Positions 36,743-49,208 of a stretch of DNA of 64,000 nucleotides are shown piece by piece (positions within the stretch are counted from its first letter, which is position 1; the number at the start of each line of letters is the position of its first letter). Location: assembly GCA_000697475.1 (NCBI GenBank), contig JNEU01001170.1, positions 124,001 through 188,000 on the forward strand, in the 5' to 3' direction. Made by a program: the position numbers and the translations under genes. This stretch comes from Lichtheimia corymbifera B2541. Taxonomy: Eukaryota > Mucoromycota > Mucoromycetes > Mucorales > Lichtheimiaceae. Below the pieces are notes generated by a model. The model was not told where the DNA came from and did not search any database. It worked only from the letters and a program-made list of their open reading frames with translations.

Positions 36743-39425
36743 CTACTTGTGAACAGAGGAGGAGCGATTAAGCCATGCACTAATCTTGACCGAAAGACTA
36801 CGTTTATACTGTGCCGAGGTTGTGGATGCTGATCGTTGATGTCCTCCCTTTTTGGCTTTGGAAGAGGAGGCAGTGGTGGCCGTGGTACTTGTACTCATGG
36901 AAGGTTGTGGTTGTGGTTGTGGTGGTTCAGTGATCATGGCAGCCTGCTGCTTGCTGTACTTTAATGTAGGTGTTGCTGCAACGGGAACCGGCGCTGCTGG
37001 TGGTGCTGGTGGTGTATTATTAGATGGAAGAGGTGGCAAAGGTCGATCATAAAGTGATGGATCAGGAACTGGTTGTTTTCCTCTCAAAAACGCACTTGAA
37101 ATCTTGCGCAAAATTGTATGCGGTTTCTTTTCAGTGGTGGATGGTGTTGTATTGTGTGTTGATTCAGGTGGTGTTGGCAATGGATCTTGTTGTTGTTGTT
37201 GTTGTTGTGGTGGTGGTTGCTGTTGTGCTGTGGATGATGATGGTTGTGGAGAAGGGGGTCTTGAAAATGGTTGCTGTTGTTGATGTTGATGTTGCTGTTG
37301 TTGTGCAAGAGGAGAAGAGGGTGTGGGTGTAGGTGACTCCACAACAAGATGATGCTGAGATGTGGATGATCGAAGCCAACGTTGAATACGTGAAAGATAA
37401 TCACCCGAGGAAGCAGAAGGTTGTGATGCAAATCCAGGAATACTGGCATCAGCGAGCAATTGATAATCTGGACGATTTGGCAATGATGATGGTAGCACGG
37501 GTGCATCACCTTGTGGCACTTCGACCTTGTTTTGTTGATCGTGTTGGGGTTGGTTGTTGCCAAGTGATGCTTGACTGCTTCGAGCTGATGCTGTACCCAT
37601 CATAACACCTGATGCAGAAATAGCCGATTCAACAGAAGCCTTGCGTGAGAGTACGGGTTTATTGGCATTACTTGCTGATGCCATGGTGTTGGATGCCCCT
37701 TCCAATTCCATGTTGCGTTCACGAGTCAGATGGTAGATGGATAGCAAAGGATGATATGCATCGGGGACAGATTGTGGATCATCATAGGGCATAATGCATC
37801 GTTGTTCTTCTGGTGAGAGTGACGTGGATGATGTTGATGATGATGCAAATTGCTGATGTTGTTGTTGAATATATTGGACGGCATCTTGATACACGTGGGA
37901 TTGGACAATGACTTCAAGTTTCTGACGGATCTCATCTGCAGTACCAAGAGCGAAACCCTTTGTCATTTGTTCTAGGATGGTTTCATCGAGAGGGAGTTGG
38001 ATGGGTTTGCGTGCTGGGACAAAGTTCTTTACGGGTGGAACGTTTGGATCAGGATTCAGCCATGGGTGTCGGATCACATCGGTGAGAATGACACGTTTGG
38101 CGGGATCAGTGACAAAGATGCGGCGCAGCAAATCGAGGCATTCAGGTGACATGTGTGCTGGGTAATTCACGTGGCCACGCTTGATTTTATCGTGCAAACC
38201 AGGCATTGACTTGTCATCAAATGGCACCGTACCAGTGACCATGACGTAGATAACGACACCCAAACTCCATACATCGATTTCTGGCCCCTTGTATGGATTA
38301 GCACGTAATAACTCGGGAGCAGCAAAATACAGTGAACCGCAATAAGTGGTAAGCAGCTTTTCCGGACCAAATAAATTGGATAATCCAAAATCAATGAGCT
38401 TGATATTACGACCCGCCTTATCGAGAAGGATGTTTTCAATCTTGAGATCTCTGTGCACAATCGAGTTGCGGTGCATGTAATCAAGCGCACTCACAATTTG
38501 TCGTGCAAAGTGCCTCGCCCGGCGTTCGGACAATCGTTGTCGTTTGATAATGTAGTGCAGCAGTTGACCACCGCCCACGTGCTCCATGAATATGTAAAAA
38601 TAGGGCCCCGACACAACCATATCTCGTAAACCCACGATATGCGGATGCCGTAATAACATCATAATATGCGCTTCTCGTATCGTACGCAGCTCTCGATTAT
38701 GCTCACGAGCTTGTTCTTTGGCCGTTTGCTGTCTCATCGTTTTGCCTCCTTCGATATTATTACCACGCACAGCCACAAGCTGGAAATTGGCTCGAGGTAC
38801 AATCTTGACAGCCACCTATTATAACAAATATTATTAGCCCGTTGCTATGATACGCTCTATTTGTTTGTGTGCGTGTGCCTACCTTTTCTCCAGTTACATT
38901 ATGGACACCCAGTTTAACCTTGCCCATGGACCCTTTGCCAAGATTCTGTTGTAAGACATAATTGCCAATGGACTTTGGATTGGCGGATGCACAGTGATCC
39001 CTTGGTGGTGATGAGGAGGAAGAAGGAGCTGTTGACTTTTCTTTTGGTGGTGTTGGAGGCAGCACGTGATGTTGATGATGTTGTTGTTTTCTTTGTTGGG
39101 ATGATGATGGAAAATGATGTTGATCAGAAGGAGGAGGTGTTGGATCCAAGAATGCAGCTGTCGCCATGTTGGGACGTGTTGGAAGAGGTTGTTGGAGGAC
39201 TCTACGGGAGCAAGAAGTTGCACGACGTTGTTGTTGTTGTTGTTGTTGTTGTTGTTGAGAATGAAGAGAAGAAAGAGGAAAATGACGGCGGTGATGATTA
39301 TGATGATGATGAGTTGTTATGCCAGCGCCTGTGCTGTTGCGCCGTTTATTATCCAGATAGGATGATGATGAAGGTGCCACAGATCCCCTTTTGCTATGTT
39401 CGCTTTTTGAAAATGGCAAACACAT
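36743..39425 (-). CDS. KIN1: Kin1/Kin2 (MARK/PAR-1)-type Ser/Thr protein kinase
   Basis: Two exons, 38883-39425 and 36743-38815, give about 871 aa. An N-terminal low-complexity region with Gln, His and Ser runs precedes the kinase domain: NLGKGSMGKVKLG (P-loop), Lys185 in VAVKIVPR, a long Kin1-type insert, RTIREAHIMMLLRHPHIVGL, YMHRNSIVHRDLKIEN, DFGLSNLFG, a T-loop LLTTYCGSLYFAAPE, and DVWSLGVVIYVMVTGTVPFD. The LRANPYKGPEIDVWS segment is typical of Kin1/MARK kinases, which control polarity, exocytosis and septation. After the kinase comes a Pro/Gln/Ser-rich tail with no KA1 membrane-binding domain visible; the protein ends SVKISAWLNRSSSVHK. The start at 39425 has A at -3. An in-frame ATG at 39551 would add 42 residues. 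Confidence 0.85.
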
Positions 39426-40231
39426 TATTTGATCTCCAAATTGTGTGTATTTGCAACGAGAAAAAAGCAAACAATTGTAAGAGTGGCGACTTGGTCTCGA
39501 ACAGGATCCTCGCCCACTTTTCCCATCGCCTTTTAAACAATGTTTGCCCATTTGACACCTATGTCTCGGTGGTTTTCTTCTATTACTACTATTGTTACAA
39601 CAACCACCACATTGGCCATGTCATCATAGTTCCCACAATGCTGGTCCTACCACTCTCATCACCTTCCGCTCCAATGCCCGGAAAATCAGCCCATTCTTGA
39701 TACAAGTATATGTACTATGTAGCACGTGGGGCCATGCACAACACGCGCATGTACATGTAATATCATTGAGAGAGTGCTTACTGTTCATGATTAAATCCTC
39801 CGACACTCGCTCATCCTCCTCCACACGCCGATCATCCAATGATGATGATTGTCCTCCACACACACACCCCGCTATATTAAACTCCTATGAATGATGGCGT
39901 TATTATCGAAATATTTGTGTTCAAAAGAACTCTTCTCTCTCATGCACGTATCCTCGTTTGTTCCACATGTTGTTGGTACAACGTCTTTTAAGCTCCAATC
40001 TGTGCACTTGCCTATTTAGTGTATACTTAAAGTTGCAGCACATGACATTTGATAGGTATACAAGAATTCGTTATTGTTGTTGTTGTTTTTTACACACGCA
40101 TAAAATGATAGGATTAGCGCTTTAAAGAATAGTACAACATAAGAAAAAAGTGGGTGCATGGAAGGTGTTAAGAGGGGGAAGAGCATGGATTGTTTTAGGA
40201 GCAAGAGTACAACGAAGAGGTAGTAGTAGAA

Positions 40232-40263
<32 letters not shown>

Positions 40264-40323
40264 TATATGTAGGATAGTAGAAGGTAAGGAACGAGAGAGA
40301 GAGAGAGGGAGGGAGATCTTCTA
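39426..40323. other. intergenic region between KIN1 and the acidic Cys-rich gene
   Basis: No supported gene. It contains the kinase promoter and, at 40231-40257 and about 40291-40311, GA microsatellites just 3' of the gene at 40324. Confidence 0.55.
40231..40257. repeat. GA microsatellite
   Basis: An uninterrupted (AG)n run followed about 35 bp later by a second, imperfect GA run. Both lie in the presumed 3' UTR of the minus-strand gene ending at 40324. Confidence 0.8.
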
Positions 40324-41713
40324 TTATGGGGAATCACCACCACCGCCAAGCCAGTTCTTGCCAAAGTTCAAGACTCCACGAATGGAAAGACCAGGGGTAT
40401 TATCGTCATCATCATCATCATCATGATAGGATGCACGGTGATGGTTGTTGGTAAAGTAAGAGAATGGATGGTGATCAGAACCAAATGGAGGAGAGTCGCT
40501 GCCACCTGCTGCTGCAAAGGGAAAGTTGAATTGAGAAGCACCTGATCGCCGTCGTTCTTCATCGTCATTGCGGTGGTGAATGTGATGGGATTCGTACTCA
40601 TCCAATGCTTCAGAAGCTACAGAATCCATGTCTCTATAATAGAATCATGCTGAATCAGCAAATGCAGTTTTCCACGTTGTTCAACTTCCTTACTTGTCGG
40701 ATGATGATGACACCACGGGTGACGAAGATGTATCTTGTTTTTTGTTAAACGTTCGTAACGTTGTCCTATCCACTTCATCGTCGTCATCTTCTTCAAGTCG
40801 TTTCATCTCGTCAGGTGTCAAGTTGTTGATGTCCATGATATTATTTTTGATATAGACGAGCTTGTCGGTGAGATCTTCCAATCGATCGCTGAGTAAATTT
40901 TGTGCTGCTTTAACCACCACGACTTGATCATTGGATGATGATGATGCTGATGCCTCGTTATTCTTTGGTTGTTGTTGTTGATCATCGATATAGTCATTGT
41001 CATCATCGTCTTCAGTGTGTACAAGATAAGCGGTTGGCATTGATCGTGCTGCATAGTATTCCTTGTGTTGGGGTGGTGTTTGCATTTCTTGGACAATCGG
41101 CCCGCCGTGACCATCCAGGTACGCTTCTTCACCATATTGATCCATGTCTCCCTATATAGCATGTCAGCATGTATACTCCTATATGAAATGGATGACTTAC
41201 TTTGCTGTAACGATTATATGCCAAATGAGCTATTTGTTCATCACCAAGGAACTCTGCATCCTCTTCTTGGTCTGCAAGGAAGTCCACATCTCGAACATGC
41301 TTATTCTTTTTGCTCTTTTTCTTCTTTTTTGATACGTGCGACTTTCCAAATGGATTACGTGTGACAATATCAGCAAATGCCTGTTGTTGATGGGGCGGTA
41401 ATAGAAATGGTGGAGGTTGTGGTGGATGTTGCTGCTGCTGACGATGGGTATCGGTGCTGTAATCGTTATAGGGGTCAGACTCCCAGTCGCGTGTGTCGAG
41501 ATAATCTCGGTAATAATCAGGTCCCAAGAACAACTCGTCGTCGTCGTCGTCTTCGAGGCGAATAGGTTGACGTCGACTAGAACCACAACAGCTGGGAAAG
41601 AATTGTGAAGGAAGAAGGTAATTGCGCCAGGTCAGGTCAAAGACATTGGGTTCTGCAAGTGGCTCGGGCATTTGTTGCGAACGTCTTTTGGATATGCAAC
41701 AGCAACAACTCAT
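40324..41713 (-). CDS. unassigned acidic protein with Cys-rich N-terminus
   Basis: Three exons, 41201-41713, 40694-41151 and 40324-40633, give about 426 aa, all in phase. I do not recognise a family. The N-terminus MSCCCCISKRRSQQ has four consecutive Cys followed by basic residues, a pattern often palmitoylated in membrane-attached proteins; a second Cys pair (FFPSCCGSSRR) follows. There are several acidic runs, a basic KKKKKSKKNKH block at about residue 133 that could act as a nuclear or phospholipid-binding signal, and one helical segment (NLLSDRLEDLTDKLVYIKNN) that could form a coiled coil. The C-terminus (GLSIRGVLNFGKNWLGGGG) is more ordered. The reading frame and splice sites support a real gene. 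The function is unknown. Confidence 0.7.
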
Positions 41714-43755
41714 GGTCGACAATTAGCCATTAAGCGATTACAAAGAGAGGCTGTGTTGGGTCAAGTGAGTGACAAGAAAATACGAGTTGGAAAAGAAAAA
41801 AGAAAATATAGACGCAAGGTCGGACCTGGGCACAATACATAAATGGATCACATGTTCCATCCACCAACCTTTACTAAAGCCATTTGCCTTTTATGACTAC
41901 ATCCTGCTGTTGCTTCTCCAAACATATTTCATGCTATCTCATCCATGGATACTCAACACATGCTATCATTCATTGTATTTACGTTGCATAAGAATAGCTC
42001 TCTCCTTTATTTATCTTCTTTTATATATGCATATCTGCATCGAGCCATATGTAATAATAAATGCCACAATGAAAATATCACAGTTTTTGTATATGTGTCT
42101 TGGGATTTGAACGATGATCTTGGAGTAGAAGAGTTGGACGATTGCTTGGATCCTACCATGCTTGTGAATGCCAGAGCCGCCTGATGATACCACATCTTGT
42201 ATTGTTGCGTCGAAGCACAAAAACTGCCCCACCCACCGATATAAGGCAGCGGTGATGATTTCATATCCAGTTGGATGCAATCACATATCGACGCCACTCC
42301 AGATCACATATCCGATTGTCATTTGCAAGTTCGGAGCGGTCGTCGTTGTATTTGACATATGCACAAAGGTGAGCATTGATCACTTTAATCTCCATCTTCA
42401 TCATCTTGATCCAAATGCAACGCCATGGCTAGTAGGATATGCCTTATCGTATACGCGATCTATGCGTTTGTAGTATATGTGGTGGTCTTCAGCGCTTCAT
42501 TGTAATCCTACTTTCATTGTCATTGTTGTCATTGTGATGTTTGGCTCTTTTAGCAAGGTAAAACCTAACCAACTTGCTTGAAATCGCACAATCATATATG
42601 TCTTATACCTTTTGATATACACCATCAAGGAGGTTGGAGGTTGTCAGTTTCCTATTGAGCAGCTGGGTGTATCGTACCACTGTTTCCTGGGGACTAGTAC
42701 GTGTAATTAGCAAAATTACGCAAGGCCGTACGTACATCATTGTTTCATGCTCACCATTCTCATATCATTTCGGATGAGTCGCAACCATATTATTGCTGCT
42801 GCATTATTCACCGCCGTAACTTCCTCCTTGTGTACTTCAATACACGTGTCGTTTAAGTTCCATTTTTGCGTGTAGAACTTGCCACATATTTGGCATCGGT
42901 TGAATATGTGGATTGGGTCGATCGAAGAATCAACACTTGCCTTTGCATATCGGATATTGGGTCGCACAGTATGCTCAGGGCGGATGTCGGTATAATGTGC
43001 AATACGAAGAATACGTTCAAGTGTCTGTGACATTGAGGGTGGTGGTGATGTATATGCAATCCGAAGATACAACAAGGCTCATGAGAAGCCCAATTGCTTC
43101 AGGAATTTAGATGTCACATGATTTGAGGTGCTTTGCATCAGCGAAACCAAAACCTTGCTATGGAAGTCATGCTTGCGTACTAAGTCTGTTTGGATTAAGC
43201 TACACACCATGACACCCAAGGATTTTTTGATCCACCAGGATACTCACGTCAACTTGTGCTTTGAAGGTGTCAGCAATCAAAAAGAGATGAGATGGAAGGG
43301 GTGTGCGGGAGTAAAATGGGCGACAACATTCTTGTTTATATCTTTATGGTGGGCGTGGGTATTTCTGTGATCACAAAAGGGAAAAAAGAAACAATGACAT
43401 GTATCTATATCACAAATCTCTCGCTGTTCTCAAATCCCACGAAATAAGATGTTGTGTACGTTTCAAAAGAAAAGTCAATGACAACTTCATCTATTGTAAA
43501 TATGTAAACATTCCCTGCCGTTACAGCTACCACATGGGGTTTGATAGTCATGACAGCAAAGGAAAGCAAAGAGCGGCCCACTTTACCCAGATTGTCTATT
43601 GTGGCCAAGAAAAGCTTGGCATCGGCAAAACCATTCCATCTTGGCGATCCATCCAAAAGCGCAGTATTAAGATGAAAGAGAAAAATGCACATTGTTTATC
43701 AAAAAGTACAGAATGGGTGTGTGTGGGGGGGGTAATGCTGGTGGTAATAAAGCAA
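41714..43755. other. 2-kb gene-poor region with possible decayed coding sequence
   Basis: No intact gene. On the minus strand, 42011-42280 and 42737-43075 are open frames with protein-like composition (for example HIFNRCQICGKFYTQKWN, with a C-x2-C spacing), but they are separated by stops and lack plausible splice junctions, so they may be remnants of a lost gene or element. Positions 43301-43368 repeat 21452-21517. Confidence 0.4.
43301..43368 (+). repeat. dispersed repeat remnant, partner of 21452-21517
   Basis: Shares GCGACAACAT and GGGCGTGGGTAT with the same spacing as the copy near 21.5 kb. Confidence 0.45.
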
Positions 43756-45053
43756 CTAGTCGATGATTCGGAGATCCTGCTTCCGATCCTTTGCATAAAC
43801 ATCCTTGTACTTGTTGTAAATCGCTTCCAATCCTTTGATATATTCTTCCTGTACGGCAACAAGTTGTTCGTGTGTTGGTTCTTTTTGACCTGCCTCCAGT
43901 TTAGGTACTGCAATGGGCTTGCCGACTACAATATTGTTGTTATTACAATTGGCTCAACATGCTCCATTCGAAAAATAACGTACCGACTGTGACAATTGGA
44001 TGACGGAAAGGCATAATGCCAACATCATCTATATACCCACAAAGTTAGAACGCTATCCAAATGAAAGTTTGCACATACTTACAATTAAAGATGCCTCGTG
44101 CATGGAAGAGCGGCAAAGTGAATCCAAGCAAAGACTGCATTTTCTTTTGTACTTTCCATAATGCTGATCCCTTAGAATTATCCACTTGCTCGTACAAGTC
44201 GTTTTCACCAAAAGAAAATACTGGCACCAAGGATGCGTTATGCTTAATAGCCAAGCGGATGAAACCCAAGCGTCTTTTAAGAGTGAGATCGGCAATGCCA
44301 GGACGAGCGTTCAATGATTCGGCAGCACCACCAATAACAATGACAATGGATCTTCCAGGGCCTGAGGATAAAATTGCTTCACAGGATTGACGAGAAACAG
44401 ATGCAATGCCAAGGGATAGGATTAAATCTCGATAGAGTGGTAAACGGAAGTTGCTGCAAGTCAAATTGGCATCAGCATGTCTGGTTGGATCCAACACGTG
44501 TCCCACATGATTCCCAAACCACCTGTTCTTCTTATTTACCTAGCCAATGTCAACAAGGAAGGGACGATACCGGGAAATAAGTCTGAAAAGCCTGTAGCTT
44601 CGGTTGCAAAGTTGGCAAAGGCGCCCATTGAGATGATGCCATGAGGATGATAACCAAACACGTAATTGCCAGTGGGATCCAAATCATGTTCCTATTCCAG
44701 CAGCGGAGCGCATCATCATCATGAGTAGAGTGTCCCATCATCCTATTTTGAGTTTGTACCTTGACAAGCTTGGCGGGGAAGTAATCGACAAAATACTTCC
44801 ATAATGGCCACCGACGTGTCCAATCGAAGCGGCGACCACCTGTCTCAGGGGCTTTGTCGGTATAGAGAAAAGTGATATAGGCAATAAGCAATGGCCAGAG
44901 GAACGGTAGGGTAAAGCAGTAGGCGAATAGCACGAGACATATGAATAACAAGAACACCCAAGTGCATACAGCTAACATTTGAAGTCGTCGTTCAAGTGGT
45001 ATGCCACGTAGAGGTGCCCAGCGGACATGAGGACGTTGTTCCTTGATTTCCAT
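43756..45053 (-). CDS. DGA1: diacylglycerol O-acyltransferase 2
   Basis: Exons 44760-45053, 44540-44691, 44083-44453, 43984-44028 and 43756-43925 give about 343 aa, typical of fungal DGAT2. A hydrophobic N-terminal hairpin (WVFLLFICLVLFAYCFTLPF) anchors it in the ER. Family motifs are YFP at residues 91-93, the catalytic HPHG at 113-116 (YVFGYHPHGIISMGAFANF), the GGAAESL segment, and RRLGFIRLAIKHNASLVPVF with FGEND. The enzyme makes triacylglycerol from diacylglycerol and acyl-CoA. The start at 45053 (MEIKEQRPHVRWAPLRGIP) is the last Met before the conserved region; the longer upstream frame reads like UTR. It is divergent from the hydrolase gene starting at 45371 and may share its promoter. 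Confidence 0.93.
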
Positions 45054-45370
45054 CGAGGTATTGTGGATTGGTAATGAGTATCGTGAAAGTGGAAGAGAGA
45101 AAGGAGTGTAATAAGCACGCGATTGGGGTAATAAAAAAAGAAAGAAGAGAGAGAGTGGAAAGAAAAAGGTTGATAAGAGAGTAAGTTTTTCACATGCAAT
45201 CAAAGCGCTGCTGCTGCTTTCATTTCCTACTTGCATCTGTAACTGCCAAGTCCGAAAGCTGTCGGTAAAGCTGCAAAAGGAGACAAGACCAAAGTACCGG
45301 CTCTGCACACAGACAACACCACCAACACTCTTTCTCTTTCTCTTTTTCTCTCTTCCTCTGAACCTCGTCC
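45054..45370. promoter_or_regulatory. 317-bp divergent intergenic promoter region
   Basis: Lies between the start codons of DGAT2 (minus) and the HSL-type hydrolase (plus). A long pyrimidine tract (CTCTTTCTCTTTCTCTTTTT, at about 45328-45358) lies directly upstream of the hydrolase ATG, as is common in fungal core promoters. A T/C-rich stretch read on the minus strand precedes the DGAT2 ATG. No specific factor site is claimed. Confidence 0.6.
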
Positions 45371-47233
45371 ATGTTTGCTCTTATCGCCGCGTTTGCGGCC
45401 ACCAGCTATGTGATGACCGTGGTCTTGATGGCAATCGCTACATTGGCTGCCTTGAGCAAGCCATTCGCTGAGGAAATCGCCTTCGTACGCAACATTCGAA
45501 TTATCCTTGATATCCTTGCTTCGCTCGTCGCCGAGATTCCACTTCACCTACTCGCCCTCAAGTTGCTTAAAATCAAGGTGGCTTCATTTTTCGGTGCCTT
45601 CAGTAAGGATTGAAGATGTAGGGTTGATATATATGCTACATGGCATTTACCATATGCATTCTTCCTCCTTTAACCCCCTTTTAGACTACACCGTGGCATG
45701 GCTTGCCTATTTCATTGACGTTGCATGTATCGCCGGCTTGGTATTATTGTTTATCGAGAGTATGCGAGAGCAAGAAGTGGTTGAAGAAGCCATCAAAGAC
45801 TTGACTGGAGGTGAGCCTGCCGATCCCGTTGAAAGCATCCTCAGGTACCTATCTTTTGCTCTTTGTAAGGGGTGAGAAATTGCAAATGCTGACATTTGAG
45901 TTTTTCCTAGTGTTCCATACATCAAACGTGTCTTTAATTTCTTCTGGTCACCCGAGGATGTGATCCTTCATCCCAACAGTAAGTGATAGATGGGAAGTAA
46001 CTAAATTTTTGGGATGCTGACAATGAATCTAAAGTTACTTATGCAACCAACGAGGAAAGTGCTGAAGCAATTGCATCCACCAACGACTATGATCAACCTC
46101 GCAGAATGGCATTGGATATCTTCAAATGGTCAAAGGCACCAGCCAACGCTGGTTTAAGACCGGTCGTGGTACGTTTTCATCATGGATATGCTTATTTTAT
46201 TTGTTACTCATCCAATCTCAGGTCCATATTCATGGTGGGGCTTGGACAATGGGTGACAAGGATTGCTTTTATCCCTATCAAAAAATGCTGATTGAGGAAG
46301 ATAATTGGGTAAGATTTAACAATGAATGTGTGATGATACTTTATTTTCTCATAAGCACAAAATTTAGATTGTTGTGAATATTGGCTATCGTCTCGCACCC
46401 AAGAACCCTTACCCAATTCATTTGATTGACATCAAGCGTTCTCTTCGATGGATCAAGCGTACTATTCGAATGTTTGGGGGTGACCCAGACTTCATTGTCT
46501 TGTCAGGTAGTGCGAGTGGGCTAAGCGTGGAAAAGTTTGGGGTAGATGTACTCACACATGACTCGATATAGGTGATTCTGCTGGTGGCCATTTGGCTTCC
46601 ATGGCTGCTATCACAGCCAATGATCCTCAATACCAGCCAGGTGAGTTATATTTGGGACATATAAATGCAACAAGAGGCTAATGGATGATTTGTTTAAAAG
46701 GTTTCGAGGATGTTGATACCTCTGTCAAGGGCGTTATTTCTATCAATGGTTCCTTGGATCTTCTTAATGACCCTGCTTATGCTGACTGGTTTTCGACCAA
46801 GGTGGCCATGAAGGGAAAAGTTGATGTGGATCTTCTTCGTGCCCATTCCCCTGCTGAAGCTGTGCTACAGTGCAAAGACAAAGCCATGGCACCCCACTTG
46901 TTGATTTCTGGCGAGCGTGATTGTATTGTGGATGTTTCTCAATCCGAACGATTCAAATCTGCTTATGATGAAGGTATGTATATATATGCAAAGGATGGGT
47001 TTTTAAGATACTCACAGTGCCCTTGATATATAGCTGCTGGCGAAAAGAATTCCCAATGTACTTTGTTGAAGTTACCTGTAAGTAGCATCAGTGTTTTTAA
47101 TGTATCGTCATATACTCATTTAACTATCCAGGGTGCCCATCACGTTTGTCACATGAGCTGGTCTCCTCGTGCTTTCTACCTTTCTCGTATGATCCAAGTT
47201 TGGTGCAAGCATATCTATGCCAAAGGCAAATAG
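45371..47233 (+). CDS. alpha/beta-hydrolase fold-3 (hormone-sensitive-lipase type) membrane protein
   Basis: Ten exons: 45371-45602, 45685-45844, 45911-45978, 46035-46168, 46222-46308, 46368-46506, 46572-46640, 46701-46973, 47034-47077, 47132-47233 (about 435 aa). Two or three N-terminal membrane helices precede the hydrolase domain. The oxyanion motif HIHGGAW is at residues 200-206, the nucleophile Ser276 in GDSAGGHLASM, the acid Asp370 in SGERDC, and the His in GAHHVCHM (405-406). GDSAGG is restored exactly across intron 6. HSL-family members hydrolyse acylglycerols, sterol esters or other esters. The membrane anchor and the divergent pairing with DGAT2 suggest a role at the ER or lipid droplet, which is inference. 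Confidence 0.88.
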
Positions 47234-47343
47234 CAGCAGTATGATTCCACCAAAGAAGGCATCATCCCCTTCCTCGCTACCCCAAATTAGAAAATCCATT
47301 GCAGAATAAAAAAGTAAACGTTGCATTTAAACGGGCTACTCTT

Positions 47344-49208
47344 TTAATTATAGTTTGAGGTTTCAAAATGAACATCAGAAATAAAGGAGCCATGGAAAGT
47401 GAGACAACTGAATTGACCAATGTCACAGCGAGCAAGTTCAACCATGGATTTAGCATCAATGATGGCCAATACGCAGCTATCATGCTCAGGACCACGGCGA
47501 TCAGTGATATTGACAAAGCTAAGAAGCACGCCGTCATCATGATCAACAGCACCAGGCTTAGGTACAAAGACCGGTTCAGTGTACATTTCTTTTTCACGAT
47601 CCAGCTTGATCGTCTTTCCTGTCTCGGTGTCTATTTTGATCAAGCTTAAACGTTCAACATCGTCAACAGTGGCATCTTGGTGTTGACAGCCCCATAAATA
47701 TTTGTACGGCTTGAGATTATCCAATGGATTGTAGCGAGGAAAATCGACATTGGGTGTGAGTTGACGCTGCGTGGCTTTGGCAATGCTGGTATCACGTTCA
47801 TTGAATTCAAGGCGGTAACGTACAAGATTCCCAAATTGAATAGGGCTTGGTGGTACGGTTATGCCACGGATTTTTGTTTTGCTTCCTTCTTCATCCTTTG
47901 GAGGTGGTGTACGATGCATCAAACCAAAGTTATTGATTTGATAAATGATATCGCCATCTGGCCATGCACATGCATCGAGTTCAAGTACAACTGTACCATC
48001 ATCAAGCTTGGTATCCCATGCATTGCTGGTGTGAAAGATAAAAAAGGGATCCACGGGCAAGGTGATCACGTGCCCATCGCCATGACGATGCACCACGTGC
48101 AAGTAGCCAGGGCTATTTTCACGCCATGCCATGCTAGGTACAAGAGCACCATTCAAAAGTATATCTGCACCACCTCGAACAAAGTGCAATGGCCCCTCAG
48201 GTATGATCACATAGTTTTCAGTCAACCAAAAGGCATGCGTGTAAGGCGGTAGGATGCGCTCTTGCTCGTTTGCTGGTACACCAGGTAATTTACGATGGGT
48301 GATGTCGGCAAGGATAGTCGTTTGCTGCTGCTGCTTATCATTGCCATTATTCTGTTTGATGCTGAACACGGTGAACTTTGATGAAGGTCCCATGCCGAGT
48401 GAGAAATTAAACGTGTCTCCAGTATTAAAATCACTCTTGTGATGGGATGCAGCCATTGTTCCATCAAGACGTTTATCGTAGGCAGCATAAGTGAACAAGC
48501 GTTTAGGTTCTGCACATGAATGGTATGCGTGAGAATCATAAAGAAAGTGATATTATTCACAAAAACACTTACCCAAGGAGGTCGAATGTACGATTTGGAG
48601 CAAGTTAGCATCCGTCTTTGAAACAACTACCAAAGGGTCCGTGTCATCCTTGTCAAACGCGCTTGGCAATGGGTATTCGGGAGTAATTGTTACACCGACA
48701 TTGTCTGATGATGGATCCTTGTCATCATTGTTGCCAAAGGTAGTGGCTCGATGCACTACATTGGACACCTTGGAAAAGACACCATCAACTTCAGGTAAAT
48801 GGCCAAAATAGGTATCATTTGTGGGACTTTCCACGATCGTCTTCTCAGCACTCTCAGCAGTAAGACGCGAATTATACTTGACAGTTTGTTGCTTGGCAGA
48901 GATCTCGAACCTGTGGACAAAGGTCAAGCCATCAAAGGCGTGGTTGATTGCATGCTGCTTGCCATTATCACTCAGATTGTACTTTGCAGGGCCTATATAT
49001 TACATATAGCCAACATCCATTAGTCATCAGGGTCTACTAGCATTTCGTGTCTATTATTGTACTTGCCAACGCGATAAAGAACACCATTGAGCCAATCGGG
49101 GATAGTGCCTTGCGCAGATAACAAAATGGGGTTGCGGATCTCGGTCGCATTACGGAATTTGTTTTGGATTTGAAATGCGCGGATGGTATCAGCAACGCTT
49201 TTGGTCAT
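47344..49208 (-). CDS. carotenoid cleavage oxygenase A (RPE65 family)
   Basis: Exons 49067-49208, 48573-48992 and 47344-48509 give about 575 aa. Family features in order are TIPDWLNGVLYRVGPAKYNL, NHAFDGLTFVHRFEI, YNSRLTAESAEK, DANLLQIVHS, and the iron-binding His environments AASHHKSD (about 210), PPYTHAFWLTENYVIIPEGP, FFIFHTSNAWD, and the C-terminal LTFHGSFI. These are non-haem iron dioxygenases that cut the polyene chain of carotenoids; in Mucorales they feed trisporoid pheromone synthesis. Intron 1 (48993-49066) is GC-AG: the donor reads GCAAGT, while the tandem paralogue has GTAAGG at the same place. The start at 49208 was preferred over an upstream in-frame Met at 49472, whose extra segment looks non-coding. 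Confidence 0.9.

Noticed and set aside
39219..39258. TTG tandem run
   Set aside because: Complement of CAA codons for the poly-Gln tract in the Kin1-like kinase.
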